Shown here: positions 1 to 7,272 of the stretch, in pieces
How positions within the stretch are numbered: the stretch's first letter is position 1
Layout: every line of letters begins with the position of its first letter
Assembly: GCA_900550865.1 (NCBI GenBank)
Contig: URTM01000036.1
Span: 1 to 23,689, forward strand
From: an uncultured Dorea sp.
GTDB lineage: Bacteria; Bacillota; Clostridia; Lachnospirales; Lachnospiraceae
Direction: 5' to 3'
DNA: 23,689 nucleotides
The notes under the pieces: generated by a model
Databases searched by the model: none
Seen by the model: only the letters and a program-made list of their open reading frames with translations
What the model was told of the DNA's origin: nothing
Made by a program: the position numbers and the translations under genes

Positions 1-697
1 CTGCCATTTCTTTCATTTCTTTCAGAGCTTTGATCTGATCAGCAAGCTCTTCACGGAGACGGAAATCTGTTCCTTTCATTCCGTGTCTTGCATAACGCTC
101 AAAGTCATACTGTTTTCTTTCGATCAGGAAGTCGATACCATAAAGAGCTACACGACGGTAGTCACCAACGATACGTCCTCTTCCGTATGTATCCGGAAGA
201 CCTGTGATGATCTTGTTGTGTCTTGCTTTCTTCATTTCAGGTGTATAGATATCGAATACTCCCTGGTTGTGTGTTTTATGATATTTTGTAAAGATCTCGT
301 GAAGCTGTTCGCTCGGCTGATATCCGTATGTTGTACAAGCCTGCTCAGCCATCTTGATTCCACCGTATGGCATGAATGCTCTCTTCAGAGGTTTGTCTGT
401 CTGAAGACCAACGATCTTCTCAAGATCTTTTGTCTCTTCACTGATGTATCCCGGACCATATGCTGTAAGACCAGATACTACTTCTGTTTCCATATCAAGA
501 ACGCCGCCTTTTGCACGCTCTTCTTTCTGAAGTTCCTGAAGTTTACCCCACAGTACGTTAGTTGCTTCTGTAGGTCCTTCCAGGAAAGATTCGTCTCCTT
601 CATATGGTGTATAGTTCTCCTGGATAAAGCTGCGAACGTCTACTGAGTTTACCCATTCTTTTCCTTTAAAACCAGCCCACTGCTCAAAATGTGCCAT
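1..697 (-). CDS. pflB: Pyruvate formate-lyase (formate acetyltransferase), N-terminal part
   Basis: This glycyl-radical enzyme converts pyruvate and CoA to acetyl-CoA and formate in the cytoplasm during anaerobic fermentation. The window holds only the first ~232 residues; the gene runs off the left edge, so the catalytic Cys pair and the C-terminal glycyl-radical site are not visible. The start reads MAHFEQWAGFKGKEWVNSVD, and further in is the family stretch TGLPDTYGRGRIVGDYRRVA followed by LYGIDFLIERK, which is diagnostic of PflB rather than the choline or glycerol lyases. The start ATG is preceded by AAAGGGG at good spacing. A strong promoter lies about 45-70 bases upstream, so the gene has its own transcription unit. 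Expression should be high in anaerobic fermentation (family knowledge). The activating enzyme pflA is usually next to it and would lie beyond the left edge. Confidence 0.96.
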   Translation of the reverse strand, partial: MAHFEQWAGFKGKEWVNSVDVRSFIQENYTPYEGDESFLEGPTEATNVLWGKLQELQKEERAKGGVLDMETEVVSGLTAYGPGYISEETKDLEKIVGLQTDKPLKRAFMPYGGIKMAEQACTTYGYQPSEQLHEIFTKYHKTHNQGVFDIYTPEMKKARHNKIITGLPDTYGRGRIVGDYRRVALYGIDFLIERKQYDFERYARHGMKGTDFRLREELADQIKALKEMKEMA

Positions 698-741
698 CTT
701 TTTGTTCCCCTTTCCTATCTTTCATTTTCTTTTGCGCCGTC

Positions 742-770
742 AGTATAACATCTCGTGAAGAAAATATCAA
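742..770 (-). promoter_or_regulatory. Sigma-A promoter of pflB
   Basis: Read on the minus strand: -35 TTGATA (765-770), a 17-base spacer, and -10 TATACT (742-747). It lies 45 bases upstream of the pflB start codon. Just upstream of the -35 is a cre-like sequence, TGAAAACGATTATCA, but it is one base longer than the CcpA consensus and I do not call it. Confidence 0.75.
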
Positions 771-884
771 GCCTTATTCTGATAATCGTTTTCAATATCG
801 CCCTTGTATGCAATTTTGTGCAATGTGTGTATATTTATACGAACAATGTCGCAGGATTTTGTATTTTTCCCAGCACAATTTACA

Positions 885-923
885 GAACCTGCCACCGGCA
901 GCTTCTTCCGAACACATGGCAAC
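885..923. repeat. Dispersed repeat, copy A
   Basis: This 39-base segment matches 21053-21091 in the same orientation at about 31 of 39 positions. The shared blocks include TGCCACCGG and CTTCTTCC, with a later TGGC. Copy A lies between the end of yajC and the promoter of pflB. Its core CTGCC-ACC-GGCAG (889-901) is itself a small perfect hairpin. No coding potential is apparent. It probably belongs to a larger intergenic repeat family, but only two copies are visible here. Confidence 0.65.
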
Positions 924-926
924 TAT

Positions 927-998
927 GAGAAACACGCTTCGCGAGTTTCTCAAGTTATCGCGGCAGTCGCCAAGGTCTCGTGCAAGCACGGACTTTGG
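927..998. repeat. Two tandem strong hairpins
   Basis: Hairpin 1 (927-951) has arms GAGAAACaCGC and GCGaGTTTCTC around the loop TTC, with a single A-A mismatch. AACT and AGTT on its flanks could extend the stem. Hairpin 2 (970-998) has arms CCAAGGTCtCGTGC and GCACGGACTTTGG around the loop AA, with one bulged base and one G-T pair. Neither is followed by a T-run, so they are not simple terminators. They may form one structured element together with repeat copy A. Confidence 0.6.
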
Positions 999-1012
999 CT
1001 CGTTGCTCGCGT

Positions 1013-1050
1013 AAATAAAAAAAGAAGAACCTGTATATTCTACAGATTCT
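1013..1050 (-). terminator. Rho-independent terminator after yajC
   Basis: Read on the minus strand: AGAATCTGTA, loop GAATA, TACAGGTTCT, then a T-rich run. The 10-base stem contains one G-T pair. It starts 22 bases after the yajC stop and fits the end of the transpeptidase-tgt-yajC unit. Confidence 0.8.
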
Positions 1051-1071
1051 CCACTTTTTTGTTCTTTATGC

Positions 1072-1380
1072 TTATTCTGCAGAAGCTTTTTCAACCTGTG
1101 CGATTGCTGCTTTCTGCATTGGAATACGGCAGTTCTTATTGCTTCCGAATTCTACGATCACATCTTCATCACTGATGTCAATCAGTACACCATAAAATCC
1201 ACTAGTTGTCAGTACTGTGTCGCCAACTTCCATCTCGTTGATCATAGCCTGAACTCTCTTCTGCTCTTTTTTCTGAGGTCTCATGAAGATCATGTAGAAT
1301 CCTCCGAAAATAACTGCATATACAACAATTAAAATAACCCAGCTAGTACCGCTGGAGCTCTGTGCTGCTAATGAAAACAT
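1072..1380 (-). CDS. yajC: Preprotein translocase accessory subunit YajC
   Basis: YajC is a small membrane protein that associates with the SecDF-YajC part of the Sec translocase. The 102 residues match the family length. A short N-terminal tail is followed by one membrane helix (about residues 14-33), then the diagnostic FMRPQKKEQKR, and a small C-terminal beta domain with VGDTVLTTSGFYGVLIDI. AGGAGG precedes the ATG. It lies 90 bases downstream of tgt, the usual bacterial neighbour, but a hairpin with T-runs on both sides (1426-1453) separates them. YajC may therefore depend on read-through or on a weak promoter of its own (TTGCTG, 17 bases, TATGAT) overlapping that hairpin. The family assignment is secure; the promoter is tentative. 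Confidence 0.95.
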   Translation of the reverse strand: MFSLAAQSSSGTSWVILIVVYAVIFGGFYMIFMRPQKKEQKRVQAMINEMEVGDTVLTTSGFYGVLIDISDEDVIVEFGSNKNCRIPMQKAAIAQVEKASAE

Positions 1381-1425
1381 CTCTTTTCCTCCTACTCATC
1401 TTTAAACACTATTGCTATCATACAC

Positions 1426-1453
1426 AAAAACCTCGCATTCAGCAAGGTTTTTT
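1426..1453 (-). terminator. Terminator between tgt and yajC
   Basis: The plus-strand arms are AACCTCGC (1429-1436) and GCAAGGTT (1442-1449), with loop ATTCA. The stem has one G-T type mismatch on one strand, an A-run before it and a T-run after it, so it could terminate in either direction. It lies 18 bases past the tgt stop. Confidence 0.7.
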
Positions 1454-1470
1454 ATGCTTTTTTCATTATT

Positions 1471-2604
1471 TTATTCATTCTTACCTGTTACGGCAGCGAT
1501 TTTTTTCTCTTTGTACTCTTTATAACAGTCATGATCGATCGCATCTCTGATTTCTTCCATCATTGTATTATAGAAATACAGATTATGAAGAACACATAAG
1601 CGCATACCCAGCATTTCTTTTGCTTTTAACAGATGCCGGATATATGCTCTCGAATAATTACGGCATGCCGGACACTGGCATCCCTCTTCGATCGGTCTGT
1701 CATCCAATTCGAATTTTGCATTGAACAGATTAAGTTTCCCATCGTTTGTATACACATGTCCATGTCTTCCGTTTCTGCTTGGATATACACAGTCAAAGAA
1801 ATCAACACCTCTGTCAACTGCCTCCAGAATATTTGCCGGGGTGCCGACTCCCATCAGATAAGTCGGTTTGTTATCCGGAAGATGTGGAACAACCGCATCC
1901 AAAATACGGTACATCTCTTCATGTGATTCGCCGACTGCCAGTCCTCCGACTGCATAACCATCCAGATCCAGTTTCGAGATCTCATCTGCATGTTTGATGC
2001 GGATATCTTCGTACACGCCGCCCTGATTGATTCCGAAAAGCATCTGATGCTTGTTGATCGTATCCGGAAGTGAATTCAGACGTTCCATTTCCTTCTTACA
2101 ACGCACCAGCCATCTCGTTGTACGTGCTACAGATTTCTCTATATATTCCCTGTCAGCAACACTGGATGGACACTCATCGAATGCCATTGCGATCGTAGAT
2201 GCCAGATTTGACTGAATCTGCATACTCTCTTCCGGTCCCATGAATATCTTTCTTCCGTCAATATGCGAATTAAAATATACACCTTCTTCTTTGATTCTGC
2301 GCAACCCGGCAAGTGAAAATACCTGAAATCCACCCGAATCAGTAAGGATCGGCTTATCCCAGTTCATAAATTTATGAAGTCCGCCCAGTTTTTTTACAAC
2401 TTCATCTCCCGGGCGCACATGTAAATGATAAGTATTCGACAGCTCTACCTGTGTCTTTATTTCCTGAAGGTCGGTAGTTGCAACAGCACCTTTGATCGCC
2501 GCTGCAGTTCCTACGTTCATAAATACCGGTGTCTCAATGACCCCATGCACTGTATGCAGTCTTCCCCTTTTTGCAAGACCGTCTTTTTTTATTAATTCAT
2601 ACAT
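1471..2604 (-). CDS. tgt: Queuine/preQ1 tRNA-ribosyltransferase (TGT)
   Basis: TGT exchanges guanine 34 of GUN-anticodon tRNAs (Asp, Asn, His, Tyr) for the queuosine precursor preQ1, or queuine in some organisms. The 377 residues match the family. Visible are the active-site loop LTDSGGFQVFSL with the general-base Asp89, the substrate pocket GGLAVGE (220-226) with the Val typical of bacterial enzymes, the nucleophile Asp271 in FFDCVYPSRNGRHGH, and the zinc site CxCxxC (Cys309, Cys311, Cys314) plus His340. AAAAAGGA precedes the start. The gene starts 19 bases after the L,D-transpeptidase stop, so the two are probably co-transcribed. No queuosine biosynthesis or salvage gene is in the window, so whether preQ1 or salvaged queuine is the substrate cannot be decided. 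Confidence 0.97.
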   Translation of the reverse strand: MYELIKKDGLAKRGRLHTVHGVIETPVFMNVGTAAAIKGAVATTDLQEIKTQVELSNTYHLHVRPGDEVVKKLGGLHKFMNWDKPILTDSGGFQVFSLAGLRRIKEEGVYFNSHIDGRKIFMGPEESMQIQSNLASTIAMAFDECPSSVADREYIEKSVARTTRWLVRCKKEMERLNSLPDTINKHQMLFGINQGGVYEDIRIKHADEISKLDLDGYAVGGLAVGESHEEMYRILDAVVPHLPDNKPTYLMGVGTPANILEAVDRGVDFFDCVYPSRNGRHGHVYTNDGKLNLFNAKFELDDRPIEEGCQCPACRNYSRAYIRHLLKAKEMLGMRLCVLHNLYFYNTMMEEIRDAIDHDCYKEYKEKKIAAVTGKNE

Positions 2605-2623
2605 GTTTTATTTTCCTTTTTCT

Positions 2624-4189
2624 CTAATTATGTACCACTACCGGTGTACCTGCTGAAATCAGGTCAAACAGCTTCGCTGCCATCTCCGGCGGCATATTTA
2701 CACATCCATGTGAACCATTTGTCAGATACCTGCTTCCGCCAAATGTCGGCTGCCATGACGCATCGTGGAATCCTACTCCTCCATTAAATGGCATCCAGTA
2801 TTTTACCGGTGTTTCATATTCATATGTTCCGTCTGCTTTTTTCGTTCCTCTAAGTGTCTGATCCTTCGCTTTGTATGCCAGTGAATAGACTCCTGTCGGA
2901 GTATCATTTCCTTTATTCGGATTACCTGTTACGACATCCGTTTCCAGCGCGATCTGACCGTCTTTTACATAATACATATGCTGCGTTGTCAGATTTACTT
3001 CTGCATATGTATTTCCCACATCATTGCCCTCATGGCTTGCAGCACGGCTTGAATAATTCGGTTCTCTTGTTACCGTCTCTGCATTCTGGATATTCGCGAT
3101 CAGTGCATTATATTCTGCATCCTGATCGATCTTCCATCCATAACTTCCACCTGAAACTGTAACTGTATCACCACTTGCAGATGTGAAGGTTCTTTCTTTT
3201 CCCTTCGTGTCATATTTCGACGCAAGTGATTGAATATATGCTTTAACAGCACTTTCATCAAAAGTTACATTCATATCGTCATCTACTTTTACCCACTGAG
3301 ATATCACAGAAGAATCTACCACTTCTGTATTTGGCTTAAAATCATAAGTAACAGTTGCTCCAAGATATTTGTTCATTGCATCACATGCTTCTGTCACTTT
3401 CTTGGAATCCGATGTGTACACCGGTTTCTGATAGCAGCCTTCTTTTGAAAGATCCAGTTCTGCATTCAGGCCATCGACTGCCGTAATCACTTTTTCTCTG
3501 AATGTGTCTGTATCAATCTGTGAGCCATATGTTTCCGGGATTACTACAAACTTATCATTCTGGAATTCCGGATGTGCATTTACCGGAGCTACCTGGTTCT
3601 CTTCCTTCATGCAATCCAGATTTGCGATCAGCGTCTTTAATGTACTTTCATCATATTCAACACCAATTTTCGCTTCCATCTTTCTTGATTTCCAGAAGGA
3701 TTCCACCCACAAAAACGGGTTCTGGTTATCTACAAGCTTCTTGACCTGATTACCCGGAACATACTTTAACGATATTTCCTGTCCCTGAATCTCCTCCGTC
3801 TTATTGTCTGATTCTTTCAAAGTGAGTTTATAATCAGACACTTGCTTTTCAAGATATGTTTCTACCTGTTTTACACTTTTATTCGAACAGTCAATCCCAT
3901 TAATCTCTGTCTTTGCAAAGAAATGCGTACTGTAAAATACTGCAACAGCCACGTATCCTATTGCAATAACTGAAATAATCAATGACAGTGCAATCGCAAC
4001 TTTGTTGCTCATCTTTCTCTTTTTTCTTTTTAACTTTCTTGCTTCTTTTCTTTCTTTTTTCATTTCTTTCTTAGACTCTTGCTTTCTGTCCTCCTGATCA
4101 ATATCTGCAAATCCTTCATTTGCAAACAATTCATCTTCCTTTACTTCGTCCACAATTTCTTCATCTGAATGTATGTGTTTCTTACTCAT
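2624..4189 (-). CDS. Membrane-anchored L,D-transpeptidase (YkuD) with putative peptidoglycan-binding domains
   Basis: L,D-transpeptidases make 3-3 cross-links in peptidoglycan or attach proteins to it, acting outside the membrane. I place the start at 4189 (521 residues) because GAGGAG lies 9 bases upstream of that ATG; an in-frame ATG 48 bases further out lacks such a site. Order of parts: an acidic then strongly basic cytoplasmic tail (1-61), one membrane helix (about 62-90), an extracellular region that looks like two PG_binding_4-type modules (about 95-370), and a C-terminal YkuD domain. The catalytic motif GSHGCVNMP is present, with Cys about 496 and His 494, and an upstream His lies in GFHDASW. 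All expected catalytic residues are there. It is the first gene of a probable unit with tgt and yajC and is divergent from aroC. I see no close consensus promoter, only TATAAT boxes upstream. Confidence 0.93.
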   Translation of the reverse strand: MSKKHIHSDEEIVDEVKEDELFANEGFADIDQEDRKQESKKEMKKERKEARKLKRKKRKMSNKVAIALSLIISVIAIGYVAVAVFYSTHFFAKTEINGIDCSNKSVKQVETYLEKQVSDYKLTLKESDNKTEEIQGQEISLKYVPGNQVKKLVDNQNPFLWVESFWKSRKMEAKIGVEYDESTLKTLIANLDCMKEENQVAPVNAHPEFQNDKFVVIPETYGSQIDTDTFREKVITAVDGLNAELDLSKEGCYQKPVYTSDSKKVTEACDAMNKYLGATVTYDFKPNTEVVDSSVISQWVKVDDDMNVTFDESAVKAYIQSLASKYDTKGKERTFTSASGDTVTVSGGSYGWKIDQDAEYNALIANIQNAETVTREPNYSSRAASHEGNDVGNTYAEVNLTTQHMYYVKDGQIALETDVVTGNPNKGNDTPTGVYSLAYKAKDQTLRGTKKADGTYEYETPVKYWMPFNGGVGFHDASWQPTFGGSRYLTNGSHGCVNMPPEMAAKLFDLISAGTPVVVHN

Positions 4190-4320
4190 TAATCTTAACT
4201 CCTCTATAATGAATATTCTGACTATTATAAAATTCATGCTTCCTAATTATAATATGCATATACCAAAAAGTACAGATGAATTCTTATTTTTTTGCAGGAT
4301 ATTTTTTATTTTTTTAAGGA

Positions 4321-4349
4321 TTGCGGCTTTCTTTCTTTTTTTATATAAT
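4321..4349 (+). promoter_or_regulatory. Promoter of aroC
   Basis: The -35 TTGCGG (4321-4326), a 17-base spacer and a perfect -10 TATAAT (4344-4349) leave a leader of about 50 bases before the aroC start. The surrounding stretch is very AT-rich. No riboswitch-like or T-box-like structure fits in the short leader. Confidence 0.65.
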
Positions 4350-4405
4350 ATTTCATATATCATTACAGTCAAAATGACCGAATACACAATTAAGGAGACA
4401 CAGAT

Positions 4406-5506
4406 ATGGCAGGATCAACTTTTGGAACTTTATTCACGATCACAACCTGGGGGGAATCCCACGGTCCGGCACTTGGCGTTGTTGTCGATGGCTGTCCGGC
4501 AGGCATTCCACTTACCAGTGATTATATACAGACATTTCTTGACCGCAGGAAACCAGGTCAGAGCAAATTTACTACCGCCAGAAAAGAGTCCGATACGATA
4601 GAAATTCTTTCCGGTGTCTTTGAAGGACACACAACCGGAACCCCGATTTCTCTTATTGTACGCAATAATGACCAGCGTTCCCACGACTACAGCAAGATCA
4701 AAGACTGCTATCGTCCGGGACATGCTGATTACACTTTCAATCAGAAATATGGTTTCCGCGACTACCGCGGCGGCGGCCGTACTTCCGGACGTGAAACCAT
4801 TGGACGTGTCGCCGGAGGCTCAATTGCCTGCCGGATTCTTGAAACTCTCGGAATACGCCTGACTACATATACAAAAGCAATCGGTCCTGTAACCGTTCCA
4901 GACGATTCCTGCGACTATTCCGTAATCAGCGAAAACAAGCTCTACATGCCCAACCAGGAATACGCCGAACAGGCAAGTGCTTATCTCGAAAATTGTATCA
5001 AAGAGCAGGATTCTTCCGGAGGACTGATTGAATGTATCATCGATGGCATGCCGGCAGGTATCGGTGAACCGGTATTTAACAAACTGGATGCTTCTCTTGC
5101 AAAAGCAGTCATGTCCATCGGTGCTGTCAAAGGTGTTGAAATTGGCGATGGTTTTTCTGCCGCATCTTCGAAAGGCAGTACAAACAACGATCCTTTCATC
5201 TCTGAAGATGGAATCATTTCCAAACAGACCAACCACAGCGGCGGTATTCTCGGAGGTCTCAGCGACGGAAGTCCCATCATTTTACGTGCAGCCGTAAAGC
5301 CAACCCCTTCCATCTCACAGCCGCAGAAAACCGTAAATACAGATGGTGAAAATATTGAAATCGAAATTTCCGGACGCCATGACCCGGTTATCGTTCCACG
5401 CGCAGTTGTTGTGATAGAGTCTATGGCCGCCGTTACACTCGTCGATCTGCTGATGCAGAATATGAGTTCCCGGATTGAATATATGAAAAAGATTTACATG
5501 CATTAA
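4406..5506 (+). CDS. aroC: Chorismate synthase
   Basis: AroC catalyses the last shikimate-pathway step, the 1,4-elimination of phosphate from EPSP to give chorismate, using reduced FMN that is not consumed. The 366 residues match the bacterial length. Signatures are WGESHGPALGVVVDGCPAGI with the catalytic His19, RPGHADYT with His106, YRGGGRTSGRETIGRVAGG, and SGGILGGLSDG near the flavin site. AAGGAG lies 8 bases upstream of the ATG. It is one of only two plus-strand genes and stands alone, without other aro genes. It has its own promoter, and its stop is only 11 bases from the stop of the convergent nucleoside kinase gene. I see no hairpin terminator in between. Confidence 0.97.
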   Translation: MAGSTFGTLFTITTWGESHGPALGVVVDGCPAGIPLTSDYIQTFLDRRKPGQSKFTTARKESDTIEILSGVFEGHTTGTPISLIVRNNDQRSHDYSKIKDCYRPGHADYTFNQKYGFRDYRGGGRTSGRETIGRVAGGSIACRILETLGIRLTTYTKAIGPVTVPDDSCDYSVISENKLYMPNQEYAEQASAYLENCIKEQDSSGGLIECIIDGMPAGIGEPVFNKLDASLAKAVMSIGAVKGVEIGDGFSAASSKGSTNNDPFISEDGIISKQTNHSGGILGGLSDGSPIILRAAVKPTPSISQPQKTVNTDGENIEIEISGRHDPVIVPRAVVVIESMAAVTLVDLLMQNMSSRIEYMKKIYMH

Positions 5507-5517
5507 CTCCAAAAAAC

Positions 5518-7185
5518 TCACACATGAAAGCACCCGCCCCCAATAAACTCCCTAAGCAGTGAATTCGCCGGTACATTCTCACTTCCGATTCCAACAAAGT
5601 AATCGAGGAATTTTAACAGACGTTTTGCTTCCAGATATTCCGGGCAGTCTCTTTCAATTCCGAAGAGCTGGGCTTCTACATATGGTTTCAATACAGCAAG
5701 TTCATAGATCAGTGCGGAATTGAACATTACATCCGCCTCCTCCTGATATGGGAAGATATTCCGCTCTTCTCCTTTTCTTACAGACGGCCACATGCGGATC
5801 GTTTCTTTCGCTGATGTACCTCTGGTTCTTGCATCACGCACAATTCTGCGGATCAGACGGCCGTCTGTTGTCGGAATGCGGTTATGTTCATCGATATTCA
5901 GCTGGGTAAGTGCGCTGATATAAATCTTGAACTTATTTTCATCCGGAAGATTTCTGGTCAGTTCCGGATTCAGGCAGTGAATCCCCTCGATCACCAGCAC
6001 TTCATTTTCTTTGAGCTTCTTTGGTCTTCCCTTGTATTCTTTATGACCGGTAACAAAATTAAATTCCGGTATCACAACTTCTTTTCCATCCAGAAGCTCC
6101 TGAAGCTGACGATTGAATAATTCCACATCAACCGCACCCAGTCCCTCAAAATCGAATTCACCATTTTCGTCCCGCGGTGTCTCTTCCCGTTCTTTAAAAT
6201 AATTGTCCACTGCGATCGGATATGGGCACAATCCATTGGCCCGAAGCTGCACTGACAGGCGGTGTGAAAAAGTAGTCTTACTTGAAGACGATGGTCCCGC
6301 GATCAGTACAAAACGAACATCGGAACGTGTTTTGATCTGCTCAGCGATCTGCGCGATCTTTTCTTCCTGAAGTGCTTCCTGTACCAGTACCAGTTCATTC
6401 ACATCACTTCTGGTAATCTTATCATTCAGGTCTCCGACCGTCTCGATCCCCTGTGCATCGCCCCACTTTGTTGATTCCTGCAGTACATGGAACAACTGAT
6501 TCTGCGGTTCAAACGGGGGTACTGTTTCCGGCTCATTCATTGCCGGCATCTGGATCACAAAACCTTCATCATACAGATACAGTTTAAAATATTTCAGATA
6601 TCCGGCACTCGGTACCATGTATCCATAATAATAATCTTCAAATTCATTCATACTGTAAATGTTCACCCGCGACACTCTCCGGTAATGGAACAGATGCTCC
6701 TTATCATGCATGCCATGCTGTCCGAACATCGCGATCGCATCATCTGTATGCACACTCTTTTTTCTGATCGGCATATCCATTTCCACCATATCCCGCATGC
6801 GGCTTTCTACACGATCCAGGAATTCCTGTGTAAGATCAATATTTCCTTCTATGGTACAATAGTACCCTTTACTTACCGAATAATGGATTCTGACTTTATC
6901 GATGTTCTTATGCTCAGCCACATCATACACTGCTTTGACAAGCATCAGACTCATACTTCTCCGATAGCTTTTATACCCCAGCGGATCCGCAGTTGTCACG
7001 AATTTCAGTTCACAGTCCTTTTCCAGTGTCTTGAACAACTCCTGAAGCCTTCCATCAACAAATACCAGTACGATATCATGCGGATATTCCGGCTGATAGG
7101 TCATGGCTATCTCCCGGTATGTCGTTCCTTTTTTGAATTTTCTGTCTGTTCCATCTACATGAACAGTATATAAAATATCATTCAT
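5518..7185 (-). CDS. Uridine kinase-family nucleoside kinase with ThrRS-like N-terminal domains
   Basis: The C-terminal part (about 285-555) is a P-loop kinase of the uridine kinase/phosphoribulokinase family, with Walker A GPSSSSKTT (297-305), the substrate-loop motif DNYF (327-330) and EGIHCL (400-405). In front lies a TGS-like beta-grasp segment (1-65) and a segment (about 74-205) that resembles the editing-type second domain of threonyl-tRNA synthetase, for example KVRIHYSVSKGYYC and the later YFKLYLYDEG. The His and Cys zinc ligands of real ThrRS editing domains appear to be replaced. GAGGTG precedes the ATG. It is last in the dnaG-rpoD-trmK-nif3 run, 87 bases after the nif3 stop. Clostridial homologues are annotated simply as nucleoside kinase. 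The true substrate is unknown and uridine is only a guess from the family. Confidence 0.88.
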   Translation of the reverse strand: MNDILYTVHVDGTDRKFKKGTTYREIAMTYQPEYPHDIVLVFVDGRLQELFKTLEKDCELKFVTTADPLGYKSYRRSMSLMLVKAVYDVAEHKNIDKVRIHYSVSKGYYCTIEGNIDLTQEFLDRVESRMRDMVEMDMPIRKKSVHTDDAIAMFGQHGMHDKEHLFHYRRVSRVNIYSMNEFEDYYYGYMVPSAGYLKYFKLYLYDEGFVIQMPAMNEPETVPPFEPQNQLFHVLQESTKWGDAQGIETVGDLNDKITRSDVNELVLVQEALQEEKIAQIAEQIKTRSDVRFVLIAGPSSSSKTTFSHRLSVQLRANGLCPYPIAVDNYFKEREETPRDENGEFDFEGLGAVDVELFNRQLQELLDGKEVVIPEFNFVTGHKEYKGRPKKLKENEVLVIEGIHCLNPELTRNLPDENKFKIYISALTQLNIDEHNRIPTTDGRLIRRIVRDARTRGTSAKETIRMWPSVRKGEERNIFPYQEEADVMFNSALIYELAVLKPYVEAQLFGIERDCPEYLEAKRLLKFLDYFVGIGSENVPANSLLREFIGGGCFHV

Positions 7186-7272
7186 AGACGCACCTCACAT
7201 TTTCATTCTTCACTCAGCTCATTTCGCCGCCTGTTTATCCCGTTTACCATCCGATTCATACTTTTCCCGTTT

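Larger units (their letters stand above)
698..1071. other. Gene-free interval between yajC and pflB
   Basis: From the yajC side it contains the yajC terminator (1013-1050), a pair of strong hairpins at 970-998 and 927-951, dispersed repeat copy A (885-923), an AT-rich stretch, and then the pflB promoter (742-770). Short reading frames cross it in several directions, but none has a ribosome site or a recognisable protein. I take the interval as non-coding. Confidence 0.7.

Noticed and set aside
83..646. Plus-strand 187-codon frame in pflB
   Set aside because: It is antisense to a clear PflB reading frame and has a cysteine-rich, unprotein-like composition.
777..796. cre-like (CcpA) site upstream of the pflB promoter, TGAAAACGATTATCA
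   Set aside because: The two halves are one base too far apart for the consensus, and a single near-match in AT-rich DNA is weak evidence.
804..1175. Plus-strand 123-codon frame across the yajC-pflB gap
   Set aside because: It runs through the hairpins, the terminator and the antisense of yajC, has no ribosome site and resembles no protein.
7203..7259. 18-residue minus-strand frame (MNRMVNGINRRRNELSEE) between nif3 and the kinase
   Set aside because: Too short to support without conservation data, and the ribosome site is poor.
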